Source: Saprospiraceae bacterium
Lineage (GTDB): Bacteria; Bacteroidota; Bacteroidia; Chitinophagales; Saprospiraceae
NCBI GenBank assembly: GCA_016710585.1
Contig: JADJVN010000010.1
Coordinates: 1 to 45,133, forward strand
Reading direction: 5' to 3'
Length of the DNA stretch: 45,133 nt
Below are positions 15,318 through 24,657 of the stretch, in pieces. The notes under the pieces are model-generated. The model saw only the letters and a list, made by a program, of their open reading frames with translations, did not search any database and had not been told where the DNA came from. Made by a program: the position numbers and the translations under genes. Every line of letters starts with the position of its first letter. The stretch's first letter is position 1.

Positions 15318-15373
15318 ACTCAACTATTCTTGCTATAGATTTAGAATAACTCACAATTAAATAAACAAAAATA

Positions 15374-16585
15374 TTGAATTCATCTTGGAATGTAGTCCAA
15401 CATAAAAAAGCCCCCGAAAAACTTGTAGAAAAAGCAATTCTTGTTGGTGTCATCCTTCCCAATCAAAACGAAAGATTGGTCAAGGAACATTTAGACGAAT
15501 TGGAATTTTTAGCTCTTACTGCTGGTGCTGAAACAATCAAGCGATTTACCCAAAAAGTAAATGGCCTCGATTCTCGCACAGTTATTGGTAAAGGTAAAGT
15601 AGAAGAGATCCAAGCCTATATGGAGCATTTTCCCGCCGACATCATTATTTTTGATGATGATCTTTCTGGAAAACAGCAAAACACATTAGAAGAAATTTTA
15701 AAAATTAAAATCGTAGATAGAAGCTCCCTTATCCTTGATATTTTTGCAAGTAGAGCACAATCTGCTCAAGCCAAAACACAGGTCGAATTGGCGCAACTAC
15801 AATATATTTTACCTCGTCTAAGAGGGATGTGGAACCACTTGGAGAGACAGCGAGGAGGAATCGGGATGAGAGGTCCTGGAGAACAAGAAATAGAGACAGA
15901 TCGTCGTATAGTCAAAGAGAAAATTTCTATATTAAAAAAGAAATTAGAGAAAATAGACCAGCAAAATTTAACCCAAAGAAAGAATCGCGATGAATTGATT
16001 CGTGTATCCTTAGTTGGGTATACCAATGTGGGAAAATCCACTTTGATGAATCTATTGAGTAAGTCAGAAGTATTTGCAGAAAACAAATTATTTGCTACGC
16101 TAGACACCACTGTTCGCAAAGTCGTTTGGGATGGAATGCCGTTTTTACTTTCTGATACTGTAGGATTTATCCGCAAACTTCCACATCATCTTATTGAAAG
16201 TTTTAAATCGACTTTGGATGAGGTTAGAGAAAGTGATATACTTCTTCATGTGGTAGATATCTCACATCCACAACATGAAGATCATATTCAGACAGTAATA
16301 GATACATTAAAAGATCTAGGCGTTGATGACAAGCCTCTCATACTTGTTTTAAATAAAATGGATGCTTATCGTGAGATCAATTTCGATGCACTTTTAGACA
16401 ATGATACTAAGATTGAACTAGAAAAAGAAGTCTTATCAAATTTGCATTCAAAGTTTCCTTATACCAATATTGCAATTTCTGCTATGACCTCGGAAAATGT
16501 TCCAACATTTAGAAAAATACTGAAGGAACTTATTGAGAAATACTATATGATTCGGTATCCTTACAAAACCAAGACTTGGTATTAA
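15374..16585 (+). CDS. hflX: GTPase HflX
   Basis: 403 residues. The N-terminal HflX domain has TVIGKGKVEEI and IIFDDDLSGKQQNTLEEIL, then the signature ILDIFASRAQSAQAKTQVELAQLQYILPRL and RGGIGMRGPGEQEIETDRR. The G domain has G1 GYTNVGKST, G3 DTVGFI, G4 NKMD and G5 SAM. HflX binds the 50S subunit and splits stalled or hibernating ribosomes under stress. The only available in-frame start after the upstream stop (15362) is a TTG at 15374; ATG is absent, so either TTG is used or an indel hides the true start. Confidence 0.95.
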   Translation: MNSSWNVVQHKKAPEKLVEKAILVGVILPNQNERLVKEHLDELEFLALTAGAETIKRFTQKVNGLDSRTVIGKGKVEEIQAYMEHFPADIIIFDDDLSGKQQNTLEEILKIKIVDRSSLILDIFASRAQSAQAKTQVELAQLQYILPRLRGMWNHLERQRGGIGMRGPGEQEIETDRRIVKEKISILKKKLEKIDQQNLTQRKNRDELIRVSLVGYTNVGKSTLMNLLSKSEVFAENKLFATLDTTVRKVVWDGMPFLLSDTVGFIRKLPHHLIESFKSTLDEVRESDILLHVVDISHPQHEDHIQTVIDTLKDLGVDDKPLILVLNKMDAYREINFDALLDNDTKIELEKEVLSNLHSKFPYTNIAISAMTSENVPTFRKILKELIEKYYMIRYPYKTKTWY

Positions 16586-16631
16586 AAGGTAATCATTTAC
16601 GATTCTTTTTCAAGATATTGGCTACGACAAT

Positions 16632-17944
16632 TTATTTAATAAAAAGCCATTTCCAAAGTTCCTTCGCACTTGCCTTTTTTCCATACATGAGTATCCCTAC
16701 TCGATATATTTTGGCCGCAAAAAGTACGGTGACATAAGCAAATAAATATAACAAGACCAATGATAAAATAATTTGCCACCATGGTGGATCAAAAGCCATC
16801 ATAGCAGGCATAAGAATAGGTGAAAACAAAGGGAATAATGTAGAAAAAAATGTCAAACCACTTTCTGGTTCGCGTATAGCTTGCATCATGATATACATCG
16901 CAAACATTATCGGAATCGTTACAAAAATAGTTAGTGACTGTGAATCATTGATATCATCACCAGCTGCTGCTCCTATGGCTGCAAATAATGAAGCATAAAT
17001 AAAATATCCTCCTAGAAAAACAAAATAAATATAGGCACTATTCTCCACCAATTCAAGTTACCTACCTCTCTCACGATCTCTAATAGCTCATTTTCATTCA
17101 TTAGTTTTGGAGCATTCTGCATCGAAGAATTGACTTCTTGTACCTGCTGTGGATCTATTCCTAAAATTGATATTCCGATTATATAAATGATCGGAATCAC
17201 GATGACCCATATCAATATTTGTGTCAAGCCTACAAGCCCTACACCAATAATTTTTCCCAACATCAATGTCTTCGCATCTGTCGCAGAAATGATCAATTCA
17301 ACAATGCGATTTACTTTTTCTTCAGTAATCGATCTCATGACCATAGCACCATAAAAAAAGATAATAAAAAAGATGATGTATCCCATTACTCCTCCCAATA
17401 CTGTAGCTATAGCACTGGCATGTGAGGATTTGTCTTTAAGCGACTCTGATACTGGTTCTGGGTCGATATCTATTTCTGTTTTGAGTTTCTCCAATTGCAT
17501 TTTATCAATAGACAAAAGCTGCATTTTATAATCTTTTATACTCTCCGCAAGTTGTTTTGTAAGCTGTGTTTCGATATCAATATTCATGGCCTTATCAGTA
17601 TAATAATAGGCAGAATAATTCTTCACATCTACACCTACAAATTTTGGTAAAACCAGTATTCCATCAATTTCTTTTTTTAGGTATTTGCTTTTAAGGAGAT
17701 CAAGTGCATCATTAGAATAACTAAAAGCTACTCTTTCTGTGCTTTCAGGAATTTTAATATCAACTCCAGATTCATTCTTTATGGCTACTTTATATACCTT
17801 ATCTGTTTTATTGCTAAAAATCAATCCAACAGCTAGAAAAAAAACTAAAAATCCTAAAGGGGCTAGAAAAGTGGTCAATAAAAAACTTTTATTTCTGACT
17901 CTCGTTATATATTCTCTTTGAATAATTAATGACAGCTTATTCAT
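16632..17944 (-). CDS. ABC-2 type (NatB-like) exporter permease, one-base frameshift
   Basis: About 437 residues after repair. It begins MNKLSLIIQREYITRVRNKSFLL with the first membrane helix, then a large extracytoplasmic domain (about 45-180) and a C-terminal bundle of five or so helices, including GYIIFFIIFFYGAMVMRSI and the EEKVNRIVELIISAT motif of ABC-2/NatB permeases. The frame stops at 17012 after FILFF; one more base in the A-run 17016-17020 gives FILFFLGGYFIYASLFAAIG and continues to 16632. The ATP-binding gene overlaps its start by 8 bp. The family exports Na+ or drugs; the substrate here is unknown. Confidence 0.88.
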
Positions 17945-18845
17945 GGTTTGACTGATTGACTATTTGAATAAATAATTGATTAAAAGTAGGAAGCAGTTCC
18001 TTAAAACTTCGCAATGAAATGTCTTCCTGAAGTAGTTCTCTGGTTCTTGATTTTATAATGCTTAAATCCTGTATTTGAAATGAATAATTTAAAGGCGCAA
18101 ACTCTACTAAATTATATTTCTGGATAATAGAATCTGAAATTTTCTCTGATGTTATAATTTCAAATTTGTTCTCCTTAAATCGTTCTCGGATATCTAATAC
18201 TTTACCATCCAATATAATTTTCCCTTTATTGATCAATACGATCTCTTCGCACATTTCTTCTACTTGTTCCATTCTATGGGTAGAAAATAATATGGATGAT
18301 CCTTGATTCTTTAGATTAATGATTTCATCTTTGATAAGATTTGAATTTATTGGATCCAAACCAGAAAATGGCTCATCAAGAATAATCAATTTGGGGCGAT
18401 GAACTACAGTTGCTATGAACTGTATTTTTTGAGACATCCCTTTGGATAGTTCTTCTACTTTTTTATTCCACCAATTTTCGATTTCAAATTTTCGCATCCA
18501 TTGTACGACTTCTTTTTCAGCATCGGCTTTTGAAAATCCTCTTAACCTACATAAATAAATAAGCTGCTCTCCAACTTTCATTTTTTTATACAGACCCCTT
18601 TCTTCGGGCATATAACCAATGGATGGATCTTTAATATTAAGTGTATTGGTGCCATTTAATAGCACTTCACCAGAATCCGCTCTGGTGATCCCAGTAATGA
18701 TACGGATCATTGAGGTTTTACCTGCGCCATTGGGCCCTAATAAGCCAAAAATACAGCCTGCTGGAACTTTAAATGAAACATCATTCACTGCTTTGACTGC
18801 TTGATATTCTTTATTGACATGTTTTAACTCCAGAAGTGGATTCAT
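17937..18845 (-). CDS. ABC transporter ATP-binding protein (NatA-like)
   Basis: 302 residues. Walker A GPNGAGKTS (about 37-45), signature LSKGMSQKIQF, Walker B LIILDEPFSGLDP, and H-loop STHRMEQ. The C-terminal ~80 residues form the DUF4162-type extension usual in NatA-like subunits paired with ABC-2 permeases. It powers the permease encoded directly downstream with an 8-bp overlap, forming a two-gene operon. Confidence 0.93.
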   Translation of the reverse strand: MNPLLELKHVNKEYQAVKAVNDVSFKVPAGCIFGLLGPNGAGKTSMIRIITGITRADSGEVLLNGTNTLNIKDPSIGYMPEERGLYKKMKVGEQLIYLCRLRGFSKADAEKEVVQWMRKFEIENWWNKKVEELSKGMSQKIQFIATVVHRPKLIILDEPFSGLDPINSNLIKDEIINLKNQGSSILFSTHRMEQVEEMCEEIVLINKGKIILDGKVLDIRERFKENKFEIITSEKISDSIIQKYNLVEFAPLNYSFQIQDLSIIKSRTRELLQEDISLRSFKELLPTFNQLFIQIVNQSNHE

Positions 18846-18903
18846 GATTGAATTTTAATTGTGTAAAGGTATTGGTTTCTTATGGAATAAAATGAACGGG
18901 TAT

Positions 18904-19491
18904 TTAATTTTTCCATTCAAAGGTATTCATCATATGGATGATATCTTGCTTAATGAATTCTGCAATAGGGGCTATTGAATCTGGCCTAGTCTTAGTATTA
19001 AAATATAGCGATCCTCGTAAAAAATGCTTTGAAGAATCGGTTAGATAAAACTGGAAGGGAGATGCTGAAGCACCTTCTAAGTTAAATACTATACCTGACA
19101 CATGGTTGGGTTTTCGAATCGGTATCTCATCGACATAATTTGCCTTTTGTTGATGTTGCTGTGCTAGCTTATAAGCATCTCTTATACACTTAGTAAGCGA
19201 ATCTCTATGGGTTATTGGTATATAACTACAAAATATTAGCCCATTAAAATCTGGAAACTTTATATTAAACCAGCAATCACTCCTTGGCCGTCCATCAAAA
19301 AATGTGCTGTCATTTTCTACTATAGAATAGACAGGTATCTCACATTGCATTGGACATGAACTTTGTGAAAAAAGTTTATAGGCTTTCTCTGGATAATCTA
19401 CTTTCGGATAAGATCTTGGTTTTGGCAATGGTGCCGATTCTTTACAAGACAATAAAAATAAACTAAATAAAAATATAATGATGGTTTTCAT
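18904..19491 (-). CDS. gldD: Gliding motility lipoprotein GldD
   Basis: 195 residues. Lipoprotein signal MKTIIIFLFSLFLLSCKES with the lipid-bearing Cys at 16. The body has the GldD features: PKPRSYPKVDYPEKAYKLF, two cysteines around CPMQCEIPVY, CWFNIKFPDFNGLIFCSYIP, and the closing FYLTDSSKHFLRGSLYFNTK and FIKQDI. GldD is required for gliding and is linked with T9SS function in Flavobacterium. The order gldD-gldE-ssb-mutY on one strand is the conserved Bacteroidota arrangement, and the gldE stop touches this start. An N-terminal lipid anchor in the cell envelope is expected. Confidence 0.92.
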   Translation of the reverse strand: MKTIIIFLFSLFLLSCKESAPLPKPRSYPKVDYPEKAYKLFSQSSCPMQCEIPVYSIVENDSTFFDGRPRSDCWFNIKFPDFNGLIFCSYIPITHRDSLTKCIRDAYKLAQQHQQKANYVDEIPIRKPNHVSGIVFNLEGASASPFQFYLTDSSKHFLRGSLYFNTKTRPDSIAPIAEFIKQDIIHMMNTFEWKN

Positions 19492-20891
19492 TAGAGCGTA
19501 ACTTTTACTTGTTCAATTCTTTTTTTATTAACCGCCACAATCTTAAATTTAATATTGCCTATCTCACATTCTTGATCTTTCTTGGGCAACTCTCCCGTTT
19601 TTTCTAAAATCAATCCCGCAATACTGTCTGCATTTCCTCTTAATTCATCAAAAGAATATACATCTACACCAAGCACTCGACACATATCATTTATCAATGT
19701 CTTGGCATCAAACAAATAATTATGCGGATCGAGTTTAGTATAATTGAGTTCTTGAAGATCATCAAATTCATCTGTGATTTCTCCTACGATTTCTTCCATG
19801 ATATCTTCAAGTGTTACTATGCCATTGATACCTCCATATTCATCCACTACAAACGCCAAATGAATATGCTTTTCTTGTAAATCATCGAGTACTTCATTTA
19901 TTTTTTTTGACTCTGGAACATAATGAAGATCAGTGCGTATCAAACTTTGCCATTCAAATTTATCTGACTCGTCAATATATCCTATTAGGTCTTTTACATA
20001 CAATATTCCAGTCATGTGATCTATGTTTTCATTATAAACTGGAATTCTTGAAAACCCACATTCTCTCACGAATTCAATAACTCCTTTATAAGATTCCTGA
20101 AAGTCTATTGCAGACAATGCTGTTCTAGGTGTCATGACTTGCTTGGTCGTCACATCATTAAACTTGATGATTCCCTTTAGCATCTTTATATGCTTGTCAG
20201 ACTCATTATTATTACTTACTGCAAGGTCTATTGCTGCATCTATATCTTCACGGGAATGAGTCGCAATACCTACTCTTTTAGTGAGCAATCGCTTTTCTAC
20301 TCTATTAGTCATAGCAACCATAATCTTCGTCAAAGGTGTAAATAATACATCTAAGATTCTCAATGGAAATGCGATCCAATTTGCAAATTTTCTACTATTA
20401 AACTGAGCATAAATTTTCGGGGTCACTTCTCCAAAAAGCAATATTAATGATGTAGCTCCAATTACTGCAATTAAAAAATAAAAGAAAGTGGATAACTGTG
20501 TGGTATATTCTGGACTGATATTCAAAAAAGAAATAATTCTTTCAGAAAATTGCTGCAAAGCGCCTTCTGATAAATTATTTTCAAGTAATTTTTCTACAAG
20601 TATCGCGATCCCAATATTTACAAATGTATTGCCTATAAGTAAAAGCGCTAACAATCGCTTGGGATGATCCTTAAAAAAGATAAGCGCTCTTGAAGTCGAT
20701 GTGTTTTCTTCTTGAATATCCTCTATCTCTGAAGATGTCAGCGAGAATAAGGCTACTTCAGATCCCGAGAACACCCCTGAAAGCATAAGTAATAGGCATA
20801 AAAGTAAGATGTTATTTAGGTCTGCCAGAATGAACAGTGGCATGAAAGTAGCAAGATCAAAAAATATACTAAGCGGAGGCTCTGATTCCAA
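19491..20891 (-). CDS. gldE: Gliding motility-associated protein GldE (CNNM/CorC-type transporter-like)
   Basis: 466 residues. The N-terminal DUF21/CNNM membrane domain (about 25-215) has SGVFSGSEVALFSL and LLFGEVTPKIYA. A CBS pair follows (VMTPRTALSAIDF, FVVDEYGGINGIVTLEDIMEEIVGEITDE), and a C-terminal CorC/HlyC domain (NYLFDAKTLIND...AGLILEKTGELP). The family includes Mg2+/Co2+ efflux proteins; GldE is tied genetically to GldD. Its neighbours gldD and ssb identify it as GldE rather than as a generic CNNM. A paralogue lies at 37015-38288. Confidence 0.9.
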   Translation of the reverse strand: MESEPPLSIFFDLATFMPLFILADLNNILLLCLLLMLSGVFSGSEVALFSLTSSEIEDIQEENTSTSRALIFFKDHPKRLLALLLIGNTFVNIGIAILVEKLLENNLSEGALQQFSERIISFLNISPEYTTQLSTFFYFLIAVIGATSLILLFGEVTPKIYAQFNSRKFANWIAFPLRILDVLFTPLTKIMVAMTNRVEKRLLTKRVGIATHSREDIDAAIDLAVSNNNESDKHIKMLKGIIKFNDVTTKQVMTPRTALSAIDFQESYKGVIEFVRECGFSRIPVYNENIDHMTGILYVKDLIGYIDESDKFEWQSLIRTDLHYVPESKKINEVLDDLQEKHIHLAFVVDEYGGINGIVTLEDIMEEIVGEITDEFDDLQELNYTKLDPHNYLFDAKTLINDMCRVLGVDVYSFDELRGNADSIAGLILEKTGELPKKDQECEIGNIKFKIVAVNKKRIEQVKVTL

Positions 20892-20905
20892 AATTAAAGA
20901 TTTAG

Positions 20906-21334
20906 TTAAAACGGTAGATCATCCGATGAAACGTCAGGAGTAAAACTTCCCTCGTTGGATGAATTTTTATTTGATTGATTAGTATAGTTTTGATTGTTTC
21001 CAGAGTTATTTTCTCTTTTTTCTAAGATTCTGACAGTTTCTGCTGCAATATCTGTGCTATAATGATCTTTCCCGTCTTTGTCGGTCCACTTCCTATGAGA
21101 TAGCTTGCCTTCAACATAAACGAGCATTCCCTTTCTCAAATACTTAGCACGCTCAGCCAAACTTCTCCACAAAACAACTGTATGCCATTCTGTATTTTGC
21201 TGGATTTCTCCATTTTTATCTTTATAAACCTCATTTGTAGCAAGTGTGAATAAAGCACGAGTAACCCCACTTTCTAAAGTGCGTATTTCTGGATCTTTTC
21301 CTAGATTTCCAATAAGGATGACTTTGTTTACCAT
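20906..21334 (-). CDS. ssb: Single-stranded DNA-binding protein
   Basis: 142 residues. OB fold from 1 to about 105: MVNKVILIGNLGKDPEIR, NTEWHTVVLWRSLAERAKYL, KGMLVYVEGKLSHRKW, and AAETVRIL. It is followed by an Asn/Ser-rich linker (NNSGNNQNYTNQSNKN) and the conserved acidic tip SSDDLPF that recruits replication and repair proteins. Lies 14 bp upstream of gldE and just downstream of mutY on the same strand, as in other Bacteroidota. Confidence 0.95.
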   Translation of the reverse strand: MVNKVILIGNLGKDPEIRTLESGVTRALFTLATNEVYKDKNGEIQQNTEWHTVVLWRSLAERAKYLRKGMLVYVEGKLSHRKWTDKDGKDHYSTDIAAETVRILEKRENNSGNNQNYTNQSNKNSSNEGSFTPDVSSDDLPF

Positions 21335-21343
21335 AATTGATAT

Positions 21344-22389
21344 TTAACTTAAAGAATTAATATACATTAACATGGACTTTGGGAATGCAAATTTCTTAAG
21401 GCGATCCTTTTTTACCAAAAAAAATTCGTCTTTTAAAGGGATATCTTGCCCTTTTATCGCATAAAAGTAAGCAAAAATATGTTGATGAGTAAGTTTTTGT
21501 GAAAATTTGAATTCTAAAGTAGGTTTTTTCTTAATTTTTAATTCTGCTTTGATATGAGAATGGAGATTTTCTAGGCTTATTTTAGAATTTTTTTCTATTA
21601 AATAAAACTCATGCAACCCACGCCATATATCCTTCTCTTGTCTCATATGGATCCAATATTCTGATTTTGAATTTTGAATGATCAAATAGTGAAAATATCG
21701 TTCTTTTAAACTTTTCTTAAGCTGTTTTACTGGAAAATCTTGGATTCTTTCATGTTTTTTTGCGTAACAAAGTCCAGAAATTGGGCAATGAAGGCAATCT
21801 GGGTTTTTCGCTTTACAGATGGCTGATCCTAAGTCCATCATGGCTTGATTAAATTCTGCTACCTGAGCTTTCGGGAGCAGATTGTTTGCAAAAAGCTGAA
21901 AATCCTTTTTACCTGATTGAGAATTTGAATCCAAAGTCAAACCAAAAGCCCTAGATAAAATTCTGATGACATTGCCATCCACAGCTGCAATATCTTCAGA
22001 GAAAGCAAAGAGGCTATTGCAGACGCAGTGTACGTACCTATGCCTTTTAGTTTCAATAATTCAGTAGATGATTGGGGGAATTTGCTATTATATTCAGAGA
22101 CAATTTGCTTGGCTGAATGAAGTAAATTTCTGGCTCTAGAGTAATATCCCAGACCTTCCCACATTTTCATTAATTCAGTCTCATCAGCACTGGCCAAGTG
22201 TCTGATAGTCGGATACTTTTTTATAAATTTCTTATAATAGGGGACAACAGTTGCAGCCTGAGTCTGCTGTAACATTATTTCCGAAATCCATATTTTATAT
22301 ACATCTTTAATCCCTACCCAAGGTAAGTTTCTTGGATTTTCTTTAGACCATGAAAGGATTAATTCTGAAAAAATATTTCTAGAATTCAA
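21344..22389 (-). CDS. mutY: A/G-specific adenine glycosylase MutY, one-base frameshift
   Basis: About 348 residues after repair. SEIMLQQTQAATVVPYYKKF (catalytic Glu helix), MWEGLGYYSRARNL, the HhH motif LKGIGTYTASAIAS, catalytic Asp in VDGNVIR, and the iron-sulfur cluster loop C-x6-C-x2-C-x5-C in CKAKNPDCLHCPISGLC. A C-terminal NUDIX-like 8-oxoG-recognition domain (about 220-348) follows. The frame breaks at the A-run 22007-22009; one extra base gives ASFAFSEDIAAVDGN. It removes A opposite 8-oxoG. The start appears to be TTG at 22389; in-frame codons upstream give no ATG before a stop. Confidence 0.9.
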
Positions 22390-22415
22390 TTGCGCTATAA
22401 GTGGATATGTTTAAT

Positions 22416-23785
22416 TTAATTTTCTAATGTATTTGCATTTTTAAAATCTCCAATTCCTGGACATAGTGCGTCCATCTTAGGATCGATTTCAACGAATACG
22501 TTAGGCAAATTTTTTGCAATCCATTCTTGAAATATGGCATTCTTTTTTTGCTCTTGGGCTGCCAATTGAATTCTTGAATAATCTTGTTTTAAATTGGCTT
22601 TGTGTGGACTAGATCGAGACAATAATTTGATAATTCTGAAATATTTTTTTCCATCAGGTTCTGTGGAGCTGATCACTTTGGAGATCTCGCCAGACTTCAT
22701 ACTTTCTATTGCAAAATAGACATCTGGATCTAAGTCTCCCATCTCGATATAACTTGTTCCAGTTTTTGGATTGAGTATCCTTCCTCCATTATGATATGAC
22801 TCTGCTTTCTTACTGGAATATTCTCTAACTGCTGCTTCAAAAACAACGGTATCTTTTATGATTTTAGAGCGAAGTGAATCTAAATATTTTTCAGCTTTCT
22901 CATAGTCCGATGTTTCAAAATTTGGCTTTATTAAAATATGTTTTGTCAAAATAGAATTTCCTCTTCTTCCGATTAACTTAATGATGTGAAACCCATATTC
23001 TGTCTCAATAATCTCTGATACTGAGTCCTTTTCTAAATTATATGCTGTCGCTTCAAACTCTGGGACTAAGTTTCCTCTTTTCATCCAACCGAGCTCACCA
23101 CCATTTTTTGCAGAACCTGGGTCATCTGAATGTAGCTTTGCAAGTTTTGAAAAATCTTCTCCTGATTTAATTTTTGCTAAAATCTTTTCCAATTTTTCTT
23201 TTGCATTTTTTTCTTGATCACTATTTATCTTCGGGTAAACTACTAGCTCAGCAATTCCTACTTCGGCATTGAGATATGGAAGGCTATCCTTGGGAATTAA
23301 TTTGAAAAATTGCTCTACTTCCTTTGGTGTTAAATTGATATTTCCAGTAATCTTGCCTTGCATCCTTTCAGTATATAATTGATTCTTGATATCCTCTCTG
23401 AATCTTTCCTTTACCTTAGACACGGGTTGACCGTAGTATTCCTCAAACTTATTGAAATCATTATTCATATAATTTAGGATTTGGTCTATTCTTGCATTTA
23501 ATTGAACATCTACTTCCTCATCTTTTACCTCTAAGAGTCAACTTTAGCTTGATGAATTAAAAACTTTTGAACGAGCATATTTTGAAGGATCCCACATTTG
23601 TCTTCATCAGTCAAAAAAGCTTGTTTCTCCTTAATATAGGCTATTTGTTCTTGCCACTCTGAATAAAGTAAAATCTCACCACCTACTTTAGCGATAATTC
23701 CATCAACAATGCTTGATTGTTGAGCTTGAATATTTAATGCCATCGTTAATAGTACAAATGATATAATTACTGATTTAAATCTCAT
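22416..23785 (-). CDS. SurA-like periplasmic peptidyl-prolyl isomerase, one-base frameshift
   Basis: About 456 residues after repair. Signal MRFKSVIISFVLLTMALNIQAQ, SurA N-domain (SSIVDGIIAKVGGEILLYSEW), then two parvulin (PpiC) domains: AELVVYPKI...HSDDPGSAKNGGELGWMKRG...EYGFHIIKLIG, and ILTKHILIKP...GTSYIEMGDLDPDVYFAIES. The frame breaks at the A-pair 23533-23534; one more base turns the stop into DSLEVKDEEVDVQLNARIDQ and continues to 22416. The family assists folding of outer-membrane proteins. First of three co-directional PPIase-type genes, transcribed from the 26619 side. Confidence 0.88.
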
Positions 23786-23789
23786 TTTC

Positions 23790-24650
23790 TTAATTTTGAT
23801 AAAACTTGATGTTTTTTTTATTTAATTCTTTATCGTAAAGTTGCCTCTTAATATTATCTAGAACTTGGTTTTTTCTTTGATGGAGGATACTTCTGGTCGC
23901 TTTTTCTTTGATATATGAAATAGGAGGATCCTGATTTGGTTTAATGACTTCAATTATTTTTATAAAAAAGCTTTGTTTAAAGTCTGCAAATGTTCGATCC
24001 AATCCATTAGACAAGCTATTTGCATTTATGAATTTACTAGGCACATGGCTTTGGATGTCCTTCCATTTTATCCAACTGTCAGGATTAAGAAAACATTGTT
24101 CCGCATTATTATCACAATATTTTTTTAAATGGTATAAATTGGTTGCATTAATATTTTGCATCCATTCAACAATGCTCTTTTCTTCTTTAACTGGCTTATT
24201 AACTTTTAAAAAAAGTAATCTAACGTAGGTGTCTTCAAGTTTATATTCAGCTTTATTGCTTTGATAATATTTTATCAATTCATCATCACGTATTATGCTA
24301 TCTAGATTATCAGCTATAATTTTATTCTCATAATGATGAATCAAAAGTGAATTTCTATAATCATCTACTAGTGATTCAACTTCTTGTATGTTATTCAATT
24401 TTTCTTTTGCCTCGCTGAGCAATATTTGATCCATGATCCATCGCTCTACTTCAGAATGTGGGATTGATGCACTATCAAAATTTAGCAATATTGAATTTTT
24501 TACTAAATCTGATTTATAAAGTGTTGCTGATTTATAAGTTGCCAATTTGACGTCATCATTAGCTTTTTCTTCTTTAGCATATGACGTTGATTTCTTACAG
24601 GCAAAAATGCAAATGGATATCAAAATCCCAACACAATATTTGATATCCAT
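23790..24650 (-). CDS. SurA_N-like lipoprotein of the PPIase operon
   Basis: 286 residues. Lipoprotein signal MDIKYCVGILISICIFACKK. The helical region about 60-190 (VERWIMDQILLSEAKEKL, LIKYYQSNKAEYKLEDTYVRL) resembles the N-terminal chaperone domain of SurA/PpiD-like proteins. The later part shows the remnant shape of a parvulin domain (NPDSWIKWKDIQSHVPSKFI, FADFKQSFFIKIIEVI) without the usual GGxLGW motif, so isomerase activity is doubtful. It lies 4 bp upstream of the surA-like gene and 7 bp after the next PPIase, so it is the middle gene of the operon. Probably an envelope chaperone. Confidence 0.75.
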   Translation of the reverse strand: MDIKYCVGILISICIFACKKSTSYAKEEKANDDVKLATYKSATLYKSDLVKNSILLNFDSASIPHSEVERWIMDQILLSEAKEKLNNIQEVESLVDDYRNSLLIHHYENKIIADNLDSIIRDDELIKYYQSNKAEYKLEDTYVRLLFLKVNKPVKEEKSIVEWMQNINATNLYHLKKYCDNNAEQCFLNPDSWIKWKDIQSHVPSKFINANSLSNGLDRTFADFKQSFFIKIIEVIKPNQDPPISYIKEKATRSILHQRKNQVLDNIKRQLYDKELNKKNIKFYQN

Positions 24651-24657
24651 CTGATTA

